Assembly: GCF_000513115.1 (NCBI RefSeq)
Contig: NZ_BAUU01000015.1
Span: 1-64,000 of the forward strand
DNA from: Halalkalibacter hemicellulosilyticusJCM 9152
GTDB taxonomy: Bacteria > Bacillota > Bacilli > Bacillales > Bacillaceae_D
Reading direction: 5' to 3'
DNA: 64,000 bases
The translations under genes were made by a program, and so were the position numbers. The notes beneath the pieces are model-generated. The model saw only the letters and a list, made by a program, of their open reading frames with translations. It did not search any database and was not told where the DNA came from. This document shows, in pieces, positions 37,005 to 44,967 of this stretch. Positions within the stretch are counted from its first letter, which is position 1, and each line of letters begins with the position of its first letter.

Positions 37005-38133
37005 TTTCCACCTCTCTAAAATAAGTATCTGGACGGTCTTTGTCAAATATTTCATTCGCCCAAAATAACACAATCAATTCACTTTCCCCAATGTTTTCAA
37101 GGGAATGTGTATACCCTGGAGGGATATCTACAATTTGTGCTTTATCACCCGTGACTACGTACGAAGAGATTTCATCAGATATTATATTCTGGAGTTTAAT
37201 ATTTGCTTTTCCTTTAATTACACAAAATTTTTCAACTTTAGTGTGATGATAGTGATTGCCACGAATTACACCTGGGTGGGATGTTGAAATAAAAATTTGC
37301 CCAAAATGGTCCGACTTTAAAAGTTCCACTAGACTCCCCCGAAGATCTTTTTTGATTTCTAAATTATAAGCAAATTGGTATTGGTCTAAATAAGATAGAT
37401 AAGTTGAATAAAGTGCTTTAGTTAGTGGATTGGATAAATCAGGCATGATCAAATTTTTTCGTAGATTATAAAATTCATAAATTTGAGCTGCCAGTTTTTT
37501 TAGAGTTATTTTATAAGTGGGGGTCACTTGATGAATGAATGGTTTACTTTTTTCTTTTAAACAATAAATTCGATTTTTAAATTCTTTAATGACATCATCG
37601 ATATATACTAATTCTATTTCGTTAAGAGGATCATGTATATCGACGTCTAAACCACGTGATATGTTATAACAAAAAGTCGCAACTACTGAGTTATAATTTG
37701 GTTTTCCCCATTTTCCAAACACATTTGTTAAGCGGTAAATAAAAACCTGGTTATGATTCGTCTCTTGTGCGTATTTTTCTAAGATTTCTTCTGCCTTTTT
37801 CTTACTTTCTCCATAAGGTGTGTTATTTGTTACTTGAATACTGGATGACATGACAATGATTGGTTTCCTGTCAATCTTTCTAAGGATTCCAGTAATCTTT
37901 TCTGTGAGATTGATATTCCCTTCTACAAATTCAATATCCTCATCTTTTACTCGATTAACTCCTGCCAAATGGAAAACTACGTCTGCTTGGTTTAAAAATT
38001 GCTCCAATTCTTTAATTGTTTGATCTCTCGTATAGGTTTTAATTGAAACATTCTTCATTTCTTCTAAAGCAACATATAAATTCTTGCCTATAAAACCATT
38101 AGCTCCAGTTATTAAAACATTCACATTTTTCAT
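36997..38133 (-). CDS. capF: bifunctional reductase/3-epimerase of UDP-L-FucNAc synthesis (CapF/WbjC/FnlB)
   Basis: 378 residues in two parts. An N-terminal extended SDR (VLITGANGFIGKNL at 6-19, SSSIQVTNNTPYGESKKKAE with YxxxK) is followed by a C-terminal cupin (about 265-375) with GVIRGNHYHHTKVEKFCVIKG and PPGYTHSLENIG metal-site histidines. In S. aureus CapF the cupin epimerises C3 and the SDR reduces C4, yielding UDP-N-acetyl-6-deoxy-talosamine. It lies between capE (12 bases) and capG (8-base overlap), so translation is coupled. Confidence 0.94.
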   Translation of the reverse strand: MKNVNVLITGANGFIGKNLYVALEEMKNVSIKTYTRDQTIKELEQFLNQADVVFHLAGVNRVKDEDIEFVEGNINLTEKITGILRKIDRKPIIVMSSSIQVTNNTPYGESKKKAEEILEKYAQETNHNQVFIYRLTNVFGKWGKPNYNSVVATFCYNISRGLDVDIHDPLNEIELVYIDDVIKEFKNRIYCLKEKSKPFIHQVTPTYKITLKKLAAQIYEFYNLRKNLIMPDLSNPLTKALYSTYLSYLDQYQFAYNLEIKKDLRGSLVELLKSDHFGQIFISTSHPGVIRGNHYHHTKVEKFCVIKGKANIKLQNIISDEISSYVVTGDKAQIVDIPPGYTHSLENIGESELIVLFWANEIFDKDRPDTYFREVENE

Positions 38134-38145
38134 TAAAGCACCGCC

Positions 38146-39144
38146 TTACGAAGAATGAACATTTGCTTTTTTAAGGATTTTTTCTATTTCACTAAGCGAC
38201 ATTAGTTCATCATTGGATTGATATTTGTTGAACAATACTTTAGGTAATTGACTATATTTTTTTACTAGATTATCTGAAGGATGTGAAGGGAGAATGACAT
38301 AGTATTCTTCATCAAATTTATAAGTGTTTTTTGATTCGTAATTTGATATTAATACTTCATGAAGTTTTTCTCCTGGACGAATACCAATCTCTTTTATTTC
38401 AATGCCTTTCGTTGCATATTGTTCTTCCAAAACTCTAATTAAATCGACAATTCTACATGACTTCATCTTCATTACAAAAGTCTCTCCGCCAATAGCTATC
38501 TCGGAAGCTTTGAGCAGTAAATCAATTGCTTGCGAAACCGTAAGGAAAAAGCGTGTCATTTCTTTGGAAGTAAGCGGTACTTGATGGCGATGGATAATTT
38601 GTTCCTTAAAAAAAGGAATGGCGCTACCATTGGTGCCAATAACATTTCCGCCACGGATACAAACAAATCTTGTATCTTTACTTAATTGGTTTGCTTGAAT
38701 GATTAATTTTTCACCGACAGCTTTCGTTAATCCATAAAGATTCACTGGGTCAACCGCTTTGTCTGTCGAAACATCAATAACTTTCTTTACCCCATGATGG
38801 ATACTGGCTTTAATGATATTTTCTGTACCAATAATATTGGTTTTTATAGCTTCTAAAGGTTGATCTTCACATACCGGTACATGTTTCAATGCTGCCAAAT
38901 GAAAAACATAGTCAACCTCTTTCGTTGCGTTAGATACTGCTTCAAAATCCCGCACATCACCTATCACATATTTTAAGCAGTTATAATCTGAAAACATTCG
39001 ATTCATCTTGACTTGAGCATACTCGTTTCGTGAGAATATATGAATTTCTTTTGGGTTAAAATGAAGTAATTTTTTGACTAGTTCATATCCCCAAGAACCC
39101 GTACCACCAGTTACTAATATAGTCTTATTTTGAAACATTAACAT
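38146..39144 (-). CDS. capE: UDP-N-acetylglucosamine 4,6-dehydratase/5-epimerase (CapE/WbjB/FnlA)
   Basis: 332 residues of the PseB/CapE SDR family: ILVTGGTGSWGYELVKKL nucleotide site, FHLAALKHVPVCEDQP, STDKAVDPVNLYGLTKAVGEK catalytic segment and GIRPGEKLHEVLIS late motif. It starts the route from UDP-GlcNAc to UDP-L-FucNAc. First gene of the minus-strand capE-F-G unit. A GGAGAGA ribosome site precedes the ATG. Confidence 0.93.
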   Translation of the reverse strand: MLMFQNKTILVTGGTGSWGYELVKKLLHFNPKEIHIFSRNEYAQVKMNRMFSDYNCLKYVIGDVRDFEAVSNATKEVDYVFHLAALKHVPVCEDQPLEAIKTNIIGTENIIKASIHHGVKKVIDVSTDKAVDPVNLYGLTKAVGEKLIIQANQLSKDTRFVCIRGGNVIGTNGSAIPFFKEQIIHRHQVPLTSKEMTRFFLTVSQAIDLLLKASEIAIGGETFVMKMKSCRIVDLIRVLEEQYATKGIEIKEIGIRPGEKLHEVLISNYESKNTYKFDEEYYVILPSHPSDNLVKKYSQLPKVLFNKYQSNDELMSLSEIEKILKKANVHSS

Positions 39145-40036
39145 CTCTCCTTGTATAAAGCTGTTTCTAGAAGAATTTCCTATTAATTTAAAATGACTCT
39201 GTACATACTATGAAAGAGGAGTTTCACTGACACGGCTATTATACTTATGCTATTGTTCTTTAGACTTAAGATAGAGACGAATATGTTGGTGTTGAAAAGC
39301 GGTAACCGGATGGTATTTTGGAAACGCCATCTTTACAGCAATGGTACGTACCATAAAACTAAGGTGTCAAAGAAAAGTGAAGTTTGTTAACATGGCTATA
39401 TTGATGATTCGCTCACTAGCGCGCCCGTTAAATAGTATAATATTTCAAGTTATTTAAATGTTTAATCTATTAGGTTTAAGATAATATAGAGGGAATAAGG
39501 TAAGGCATACCATTTTCGATCATCTCTCACGGGAATATGGGCTGGAGCATAAGGCTTCCACAAGAAATAGAAGCGAATATTTATATAAATCATAGCCATA
39601 AGGGTAATGCAGCATTGTTCATGGAGAATAAAAAAGTATAGGACTTATGGATAGACTAAAGTGAAGTAATAATAACCGATTAAAAAGAAAAATAGAATTC
39701 TCTATATTTGAACAGATATAAGGCTCAGTATTTCTCATTGTAGCAATTTAGGAGTTACAAGAGTTGCTGTACTAATAAAAAAACCTTCGAATACTGAACT
39801 TTCAACAAAGGTTGTTCATCCTTCTTCAATTATTGATCCATGGCTATATAGGCTACTTCTCAATACTCTATCCATTTGAAAAGACGAAACAGATCTTTGG
39901 TTTAAAGGAGGGGAAGTTTCAATCTTTTATACTACGTTGGTCTCTAATTCACCATCAAGTACAAAATGTACTTGATTAAGGAGACGCTAAACAGATTTCC
40001 AGCATCGTTTCATCCTTTTTAAAAAACGAGCTCATC
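39145..40036. other. gene-free stretch holding a decayed glycosyltransferase copy
   Basis: No intact frame. About 39290-39710 is a relic of the gene at 41233 (separate entry). The remainder (39145-39290, 39710-40036) shows no recognisable coding sequence. Confidence 0.6.
39290..39710 (+). pseudogene. decayed paralogue of the 41233 glycosyltransferase-like gene
   Basis: DNA alignment by eye with 41600-42060 shows long matched blocks: GCGTACCATAAAA, ATGGCTATATT.ATGATTC, GTTTAATCTAT, TTAGAGGGAAT, GGGAATATGGGCTG, ATAAGGCTTCCACA, TATATAAATCATAG, AATGCAGCATT, GCTTATGGA and AAAAATAGAATT. Many indels and stops break the frame. It is a former tandem copy, same orientation as the live gene, with capE-side DNA to its left. 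Confidence 0.85.
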
Positions 40037-40678
40037 TTATTTGTTATACCTTAACCGTTTTTCAAAATGTTTTTTAGCCCATTTATATAGTTGTATATCG
40101 AAGAAGTTTGCTTTTTCTATTTTTTCTATTGTTTCTTTTGGTATCGTTTCAATTTTTGGTTTCTTTTCATTTACATTTATTTTTGAATAAGGAGAGTTTT
40201 TCCACCCGAATGTCTTTTCCATCAACACTAAGGACTCTGAAAACATTTCCGTTATTCCAAAAAATGCAAAAGTTTTTAAATTGGAAATAGCTTGCTTTAC
40301 ATTCACTGTACCACCAGCAATATATTTTGTTTGCAAGTTTACATTGTAATCCAATTGTGCATATTCTTCTAAACTATATCTTGCAATACCATCGATTTTT
40401 AGTACATATTTGTCATAATAATACTGTGAGATCAAACGCTCAACTGGGTCCCGTAGCATCGTTACGTATACACATGGTCCTGTGTCTTGATAGTGGCCGA
40501 AAACGTGGTGACCTGTTACAAGTTTTATGTTTTCGTTTATTTTTTTAATTGTATTTATCGATGCAAATTTAACTTCTTGAACTTCGGCTGGATTGTAATG
40601 CTTTTTTATCATTTCAGCTAATGAAGTTCCTCCAGTCTTGGGTATATGAATGAAGATTACTGTTTTGTCTTTATACAT
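40037..40678 (-). CDS. sulfotransferase-family protein
   Basis: 213 residues, cytosolic. IHIPKTGGTSLAEMI (about 8-22) is the 5'-phosphosulfate loop and LRDPVERLISQYYYDKY (about 77-93) the 3'-phosphate binding motif of PAPS-dependent sulfotransferases of the Sulfotransfer_2 type. It probably moves sulfate from PAPS to a hydroxyl of the local glycan. The start at 40678 follows AAGAAGGTG; the longer frame to 40714 has none. Sulfated surface glycans are uncommon in Bacillaceae. It stands alone on the minus strand inside the island. Confidence 0.85.
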   Translation of the reverse strand: MYKDKTVIFIHIPKTGGTSLAEMIKKHYNPAEVQEVKFASINTIKKINENIKLVTGHHVFGHYQDTGPCVYVTMLRDPVERLISQYYYDKYVLKIDGIARYSLEEYAQLDYNVNLQTKYIAGGTVNVKQAISNLKTFAFFGITEMFSESLVLMEKTFGWKNSPYSKINVNEKKPKIETIPKETIEKIEKANFFDIQLYKWAKKHFEKRLRYNK

Positions 40679-41232
40679 ATGGCACCTTCTTTCTTTTTTT
40701 TTGACAATGACCATTTTCTTTATATCAGAAGCACATTATCAAAAATCATATAATTATGTTTTATACGATCAGTGTATTCCCGTAGAGTATGATGATCACG
40801 GCATATTCCTGATTTAGTTATTAGTTTTGATCTACAATTGAATCACCTTATGATTCTTTATATGAATGGTAATTTCACTTTGAGTAGTCCGATCTCTTTT
40901 ATAAAAAACTATATAATTAAATAATGGTTTAAAATGCTGACTGGAACATGTTATTCATACAAAACATCACTAGCTTTGCATAAACTTGTTCATTGGCCTC
41001 TAGATAACCGCTGGGATTTGAAAAAAGGGAGAATAAACAATTGCTTCAAAAATGAAATGAAGGGTACAATAACACAGGTTTCAGATGTAAAAAGAAGATT
41101 AATGAAAAGTGAATCAAAGTTTTCTTTCAAAAATTTCACTAAATCTAGGTAAGTTATTCAAACCAACATAAAATAAGATTCATATTATTTAGGAGTGTAT
41201 ATGAACTAATTTTATGTAAGGAGTGATGAATA
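40679..41232. other. gene-free stretch
   Basis: AT-rich. An open frame of 72 codons (40934-41152, plus) lacks a good ribosome site and resembles nothing I know. A ribosome site AAGGAG for the next gene lies at about 41218-41223. Confidence 0.4.
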
Positions 41233-42096
41233 TTGGGGAAACCTGCGTATAAAGGCCCGAAAGTTGCTAATAACCGTATTATTGTCTATATTCCTTTTAA
41301 TAATTTGAATGTTCGGAGGACGCTATTGTCAGATAATATTGATTATCCGAATATTCCTAGGGATGATACACATCTTACAAAGGAATGGATTAATAAAAGG
41401 GTCGCTATTTTCATGAAATTTACTTTATTGAGTCTTCTTAACCAAACAAATCCAAACTATCTCGCTTTTATCGTGTATCATGATAGTTCCAGAAAATTTA
41501 TTGAAGAAGCATTGCAAAATTATCCGCCTCTACCTTTCAATATTAGGTTTGTTTCCAGTAGTGAATATGAAGGAGCTGTAATAAACGCAATTAAAGGCTA
41601 TACATTTTTCTATGAACTCCATCTTTATAGCGATGATGCGTACCATAAAAATTATATTAATTATCTTTATCATTACAAACCCCAAAGTCAAACAAAAGTG
41701 TTAGTTTGTCAAAATGGCTATATTTATGATTCTGTCACGAATGAGCTCGCTGAATATTATAACATCTCAAGTTCATTTAATTGTTTAATCTATCGGGTTA
41801 AAGATTATTTAGAGGGAATGAGGCATAACATTTTCCAACCAAATCCCATGGGAATATGGGCTGCAGCGATAAGGCTTCCACACGAAATAATAAAAAAGAG
41901 GGTCTATATAAATCATAGTCATAAGGGGAATGCAGCATTTTCCATGGAAAATGAGAAAAAGGTGCAGGGCTTATGGAAAGATGAAAATGGTAATCCACTT
42001 AACGTCATTGGAGACATGATATCTGATGAAAAAGAAAAAAATAGAATTATCCAAGATTTTCTAGGGAAGGAATATCGATTTGATGCTTCCTGTTGA
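41233..42096 (+). CDS. putative glycosyltransferase (rhamnosyltransferase-like)
   Basis: 287 residues, TTG start nine bases after AAGGAG. IIVYIPFNNLNVRR, then WINKRVAIFMKFTLLSLLNQTNPNYLAFIVYHDSS and a mid-protein LYSDDAYHKNY acidic motif suggest a GT-A-type transferase of the putative rhamnosyl transferase group; this is a family-level guess. The C-terminus (NHSHKGNAAFSMENEKKVQG) is also preserved in a decayed copy 2 kb upstream. Part of the glycan island, plus strand, ending in its own terminator. Confidence 0.65.
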   Translation: MGKPAYKGPKVANNRIIVYIPFNNLNVRRTLLSDNIDYPNIPRDDTHLTKEWINKRVAIFMKFTLLSLLNQTNPNYLAFIVYHDSSRKFIEEALQNYPPLPFNIRFVSSSEYEGAVINAIKGYTFFYELHLYSDDAYHKNYINYLYHYKPQSQTKVLVCQNGYIYDSVTNELAEYYNISSSFNCLIYRVKDYLEGMRHNIFQPNPMGIWAAAIRLPHEIIKKRVYINHSHKGNAAFSMENEKKVQGLWKDENGNPLNVIGDMISDEKEKNRIIQDFLGKEYRFDASC

Positions 42097-42215
42097 ACGG
42101 CTTGGTCACTGCTTTAATAAAATAATGACAATTGAAACAACCTGTTGCTTAGAATCATGGGCGATAGGTGTTTCGATTTTTATTGCCGTTTTTGAATGTT
42201 GCATTTTATAAAGAT

Positions 42216-42252
42216 AAGATACCAACCAGAAGAACAGATTGGTATCTTTTTA
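42216..42252. terminator. bidirectional terminator between convergent glycosyltransferase genes
   Basis: AAGATACCAA pairs with TTGGTATCTT around a 12-base loop and is followed by TTT. Confidence 0.75.
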
Positions 42253-42266
42253 CCTTATGAATTCAT

Positions 42267-43436
42267 TTAATTGTTGTTGTCGTTTAGTAAAGATGATAGA
42301 TATTCTTTTGGATATATTTTTCCGAATTTAGGATACACAAGCCCGGCTGAACCTTGGCTATTAAAAGGGTTGGTGCAAGCGGCATTTAACATTTCTTTAA
42401 GTTGTTCCGGATGCTGAAAGCAGTTTTCTGATCGAAAAAACATGACGAACCTTGTATCCGCTAACTCCAAGCTTTTTAATGAAATTTCGTCTAAATTGCC
42501 GCTTGGTGCCGAAAAATATTGTGTGCGAATATCAGGAATCTCATTTATTACAGGAAGAAATTCTTTATTGGCCGAAACGTCATAAATGATCAACTTAAAA
42601 TTTGATAAAAATTGATCTAGAATATTCTCCAAAGCTTGTATGGATTTTTCTGAAGAATCTCCTACAGGGAAGATAATCGTTAGCTCAGGGCTGATATTCC
42701 TCCGCTGAAGCGCCTCGTTCATAACAAGGAACATCAAATAACGTCTCATCCTACGTTTTTCCTCTGAATTATTTATTTCAATCGAATTACTGTGAGGAGA
42801 GTTAAGTCTGAAATCCATAAGTTCTATTGGAACAAAGGTGATATCACAGTGTTCAGTTAAACGTAAAAAAAAATCCAAATCCTCGACTGGCGTGTATTTG
42901 TAGCCTTCTATTTTCTGAGCGATCCTTTTCTTATACATGAATGCGTAACCGAGAAAGTAATAGTTTACTAAGTTTTCTTTCGGTTGATTTTGCCATTTTA
43001 ATAAATTGTAATTTTTATCAATTTTTTTACCTTGGTCGTTCACGAATCTAAAACTTCCATATGCTAAGCCAACTTCTGGCGGTGATTTTTTTAATTGTTT
43101 TCTTAAAACTTCAACAAAATTAGGATAGTAAATATTATCGCTTGATACCCAGGTTAAAAACTCTATTTTTCTTTGCTTCATTAAATAATCAAAGCCAATA
43201 TTTAGAGCAGCTGCAGTTCCACTATTATTTTGCCTTGAAATAACAATAATTCTTGGATCTTTTCTGGCGTAGTGTTGAGCAATACGCTCTACATTGGGGG
43301 TTATGCCATCAATGACTATAACAAACTGAAAATTGAAGTATTTTTGATTAATGATAGACTCTATAGCTTTTTTGAATATTTTACTGTTTTGTTTATACAC
43401 CGGCATGACAATCCCTACATCAGCCACAATAAACAT
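42267..43436 (-). CDS. glycosyltransferase family 2 with C-terminal extension
   Basis: 389 residues. Residues 1-240 are a GT-A family 2 domain: VGIVMPVYKQNSKIFKKAIESIINQKYFNFQFVIVIDG, NNSGTAAALNIGFDY, the metal site WVSSDNIYYP and YTPVEDLDFFLRLTEH. The last 150 residues look like a second, shorter alpha/beta unit (LTIIFPVGDSSEKSIQALENIL, FKLIIYDVS, LADTRFVMFFRSENCF) that itself resembles the first half of a GT-A fold. It may be a degenerate duplicate domain. Cytosolic. Role: sugar addition in the local glycan. Confidence 0.85.
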   Translation of the reverse strand: MFIVADVGIVMPVYKQNSKIFKKAIESIINQKYFNFQFVIVIDGITPNVERIAQHYARKDPRIIVISRQNNSGTAAALNIGFDYLMKQRKIEFLTWVSSDNIYYPNFVEVLRKQLKKSPPEVGLAYGSFRFVNDQGKKIDKNYNLLKWQNQPKENLVNYYFLGYAFMYKKRIAQKIEGYKYTPVEDLDFFLRLTEHCDITFVPIELMDFRLNSPHSNSIEINNSEEKRRMRRYLMFLVMNEALQRRNISPELTIIFPVGDSSEKSIQALENILDQFLSNFKLIIYDVSANKEFLPVINEIPDIRTQYFSAPSGNLDEISLKSLELADTRFVMFFRSENCFQHPEQLKEMLNAACTNPFNSQGSAGLVYPKFGKIYPKEYLSSLLNDNNN

Positions 43437-43703
43437 CGCTCCCTTTACCTTATACTATAAATTTATTTTATTCCTGTATGTACCTATGGACACGGCATAT
43501 TCCTAGCTTTGTTCATTTTTTCGCTTTTTGTGTTTAATTCTGTAATTGCCTACACATTAAACAAGCGCTAACAGTTTGATAAATCGATATAAGGATATGG
43601 AAATTATTGGGTGAATAGATGGTTCTAGACAATTTTTGAATTAGAATTAGATGAGTCCAATTTATCCGAAACCATTAAATAAAAATGCGGTACCACTAAG
43701 GTA
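43437..43703. other. gene-free stretch left of the inverted-repeat element
   Basis: No coding frame or clear signal apart from the likely promoter of the leftward glycosyltransferase, which I could not place. Confidence 0.3.
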
Positions 43704-44109
43704 GAGACTGGGACATAACAAAAGTCTTTAGCTGAGGTTCTGAGCATTTAGAGAAAGTAGCGGATAAACTCCTGGGGATGAAAAGGAGAGCACTGAAAAA
43801 GTCCTTTCTAGTAACTCAAAGAAGAGTAGTGGCTCCGCTCGTTGCGCGCATTTCTATGAGGAACCCACTCATAGCAAGGCTTTCAAATTCGGGCAACGGC
43901 TACGCACATTACTTAAAGGCCACTGGAAAAGTGTGATTTTCACTTTTTCAGTGGCCTCATGAAAAGCAAAGGTGAGACCCCGCCGTGTGTAGCACGCGGA
44001 GGCTCACCAGCTTCCCGCGGAAAGCGAAGTATATTTCAGGAGCGGTGAATGTGCTCCACTCTAGATTTGTTCGGTTTTTCATTTATAGAAATACTTTTGT
44101 CCCAGCCTC
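43704..44109. repeat. 406 bp inverted-repeat-bounded element (MITE-like)
   Basis: The left end GAGACTGGGACATAACAAAAGT and the right end (minus strand) GAGGCTGGGACAAAAGT form terminal inverted repeats. Inside are a copy of the hairpin element (43826-43915), a long hairpin beginning GGCCACTGGAAAAGTG (43918-43956), and a GC-rich dyad CCGTGTG-TAG-CACGCGG. There is no transposase or other gene. One end recurs at 26717-26820. Related TGGGACA repeats are, as I recall, common between genes in Firmicutes. Confidence 0.7.
43826..43915. repeat. dispersed hairpin element, copy E, inside the 406 bp element
   Basis: GTGGCTCCGCTCGTTGCGCG, a 7 bp hairpin (43854-43860 with 43868-43874, loop GAACCCA) and GGGCAACGGC follow the order seen in copy B, with about 80% identity over the first 45 bases. 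Confidence 0.65.
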
Positions 44110-44196
44110 TCAACATTGAATTTTTCTTTGATTGAACTACTTTTTGTTCCTGACTCGATATTAATTTGAAATAAAAGCAAAGAGTAATTTGCCTGT

Positions 44197-44385
44197 CTAG
44201 TTTTCAAATTCTTCGTTTAATTCACTTATGGGTACAATCGTACGTTCTTCAAGAGGTCCACGTAAATGAACAACAGCTGTATGATCAGATTCGTTGAACT
44301 CATCAATCCAAACAGATGTTCCATTATATGTGACGTCTACATCAGCTGTTGATGAAAGAATTTGTTTGATTCGTTTCATTTCCAT
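44197..44385 (-). CDS. sspH: small acid-soluble spore protein, H type
   Basis: 62 residues: MEMKRIKQILSSTADVDVTYNGTSVWIDEF, with VTYNG and the C-terminal acidic ELNEEFEN, matches the H-type SASP family (TIGR02861). These are made in the forespore and are minor core proteins of unknown exact role. AAAGGA lies 13 bases before the first ATG. Convergent with nothing nearby; alone on the minus strand. Confidence 0.88.
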   Translation of the reverse strand: MEMKRIKQILSSTADVDVTYNGTSVWIDEFNESDHTAVVHLRGPLEERTIVPISELNEEFEN

Positions 44386-44571
44386 GATTTAATTTTATCC
44401 TTTCTTTCTGAAATAGTTTTCAACGATAGTTTGCGTACTTCGAAAAGTTTTATGTAGCAAAGTGAAGTTTGACGCTCAAAGAAGATGATTTTGTTGGCAA
44501 TTTTCACTAAGTATAGATTGAAGGAGTGGAAGCAAGCTAATGGTGAACACAACAAAGTGAGGTGAGATAAT

Positions 44572-44772
44572 ATGGCTAACAATAATAGTAACCAATTAGT
44601 AGTACCTGGTGTTCAACAGGCATTGGATCAAATGAAGTATGAAATTGCTTCAGAATTCGGTGTGAAACTTGGTCCTGATGCAACGTCTCGCGCAAATGGT
44701 TCAGTTGGTGGAGAAATTACAAAGCGCTTGGTACAACAAGCTGAGTCACAAATGGGTGGCTATTCAAAATAA
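44572..44772 (+). CDS. alpha/beta-type small acid-soluble spore protein
   Basis: 66 residues: [25 protein letters not shown], then [26 protein letters not shown], both signature blocks of alpha/beta SASP. The GPR protease site E-IA lies in KYEIASE. These proteins coat forespore DNA and shield it from UV and heat, then serve as an amino-acid source at germination. Ribosome site GTGAGGTGA. Followed by a 12 bp terminator. Confidence 0.96.
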   Translation: MANNNSNQLVVPGVQQALDQMKYEIASEFGVKLGPDATSRANGSVGGEITKRLVQQAESQMGGYSK

Positions 44773-44797
44773 TTAAGTTCCTTTTATAATGATGGCG

Positions 44798-44830
44798 TAG
44801 CTCGGGAGGTACATCCTTCCGAGCTATTTT
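44798..44830 (+). terminator. terminator of the SASP gene
   Basis: TAGCTCGGGAGG pairs with CCTTCCGAGCTA (12 bp, one G-U) around TACAT, followed by TTTT. Confidence 0.87.
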
Positions 44831-44967
44831 GCTCTTTCAAATGCCACGAGCAAAAATGAAATGTATAAAGATTAAAAAAATGGTAAAGATGGAAAGAGCA
44901 AACTTAGGTGAAGTGTCACAAAGGTTGTGAGTACGACAATGAAAATAAAATTGGAGGTCGGATGGAG

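Noticed and set aside
40934-41152. 72-codon plus-strand frame between the sulfotransferase and the next gene
   Set aside because: No ribosome site, no recognisable motif, chance-length frame in AT-rich DNA.
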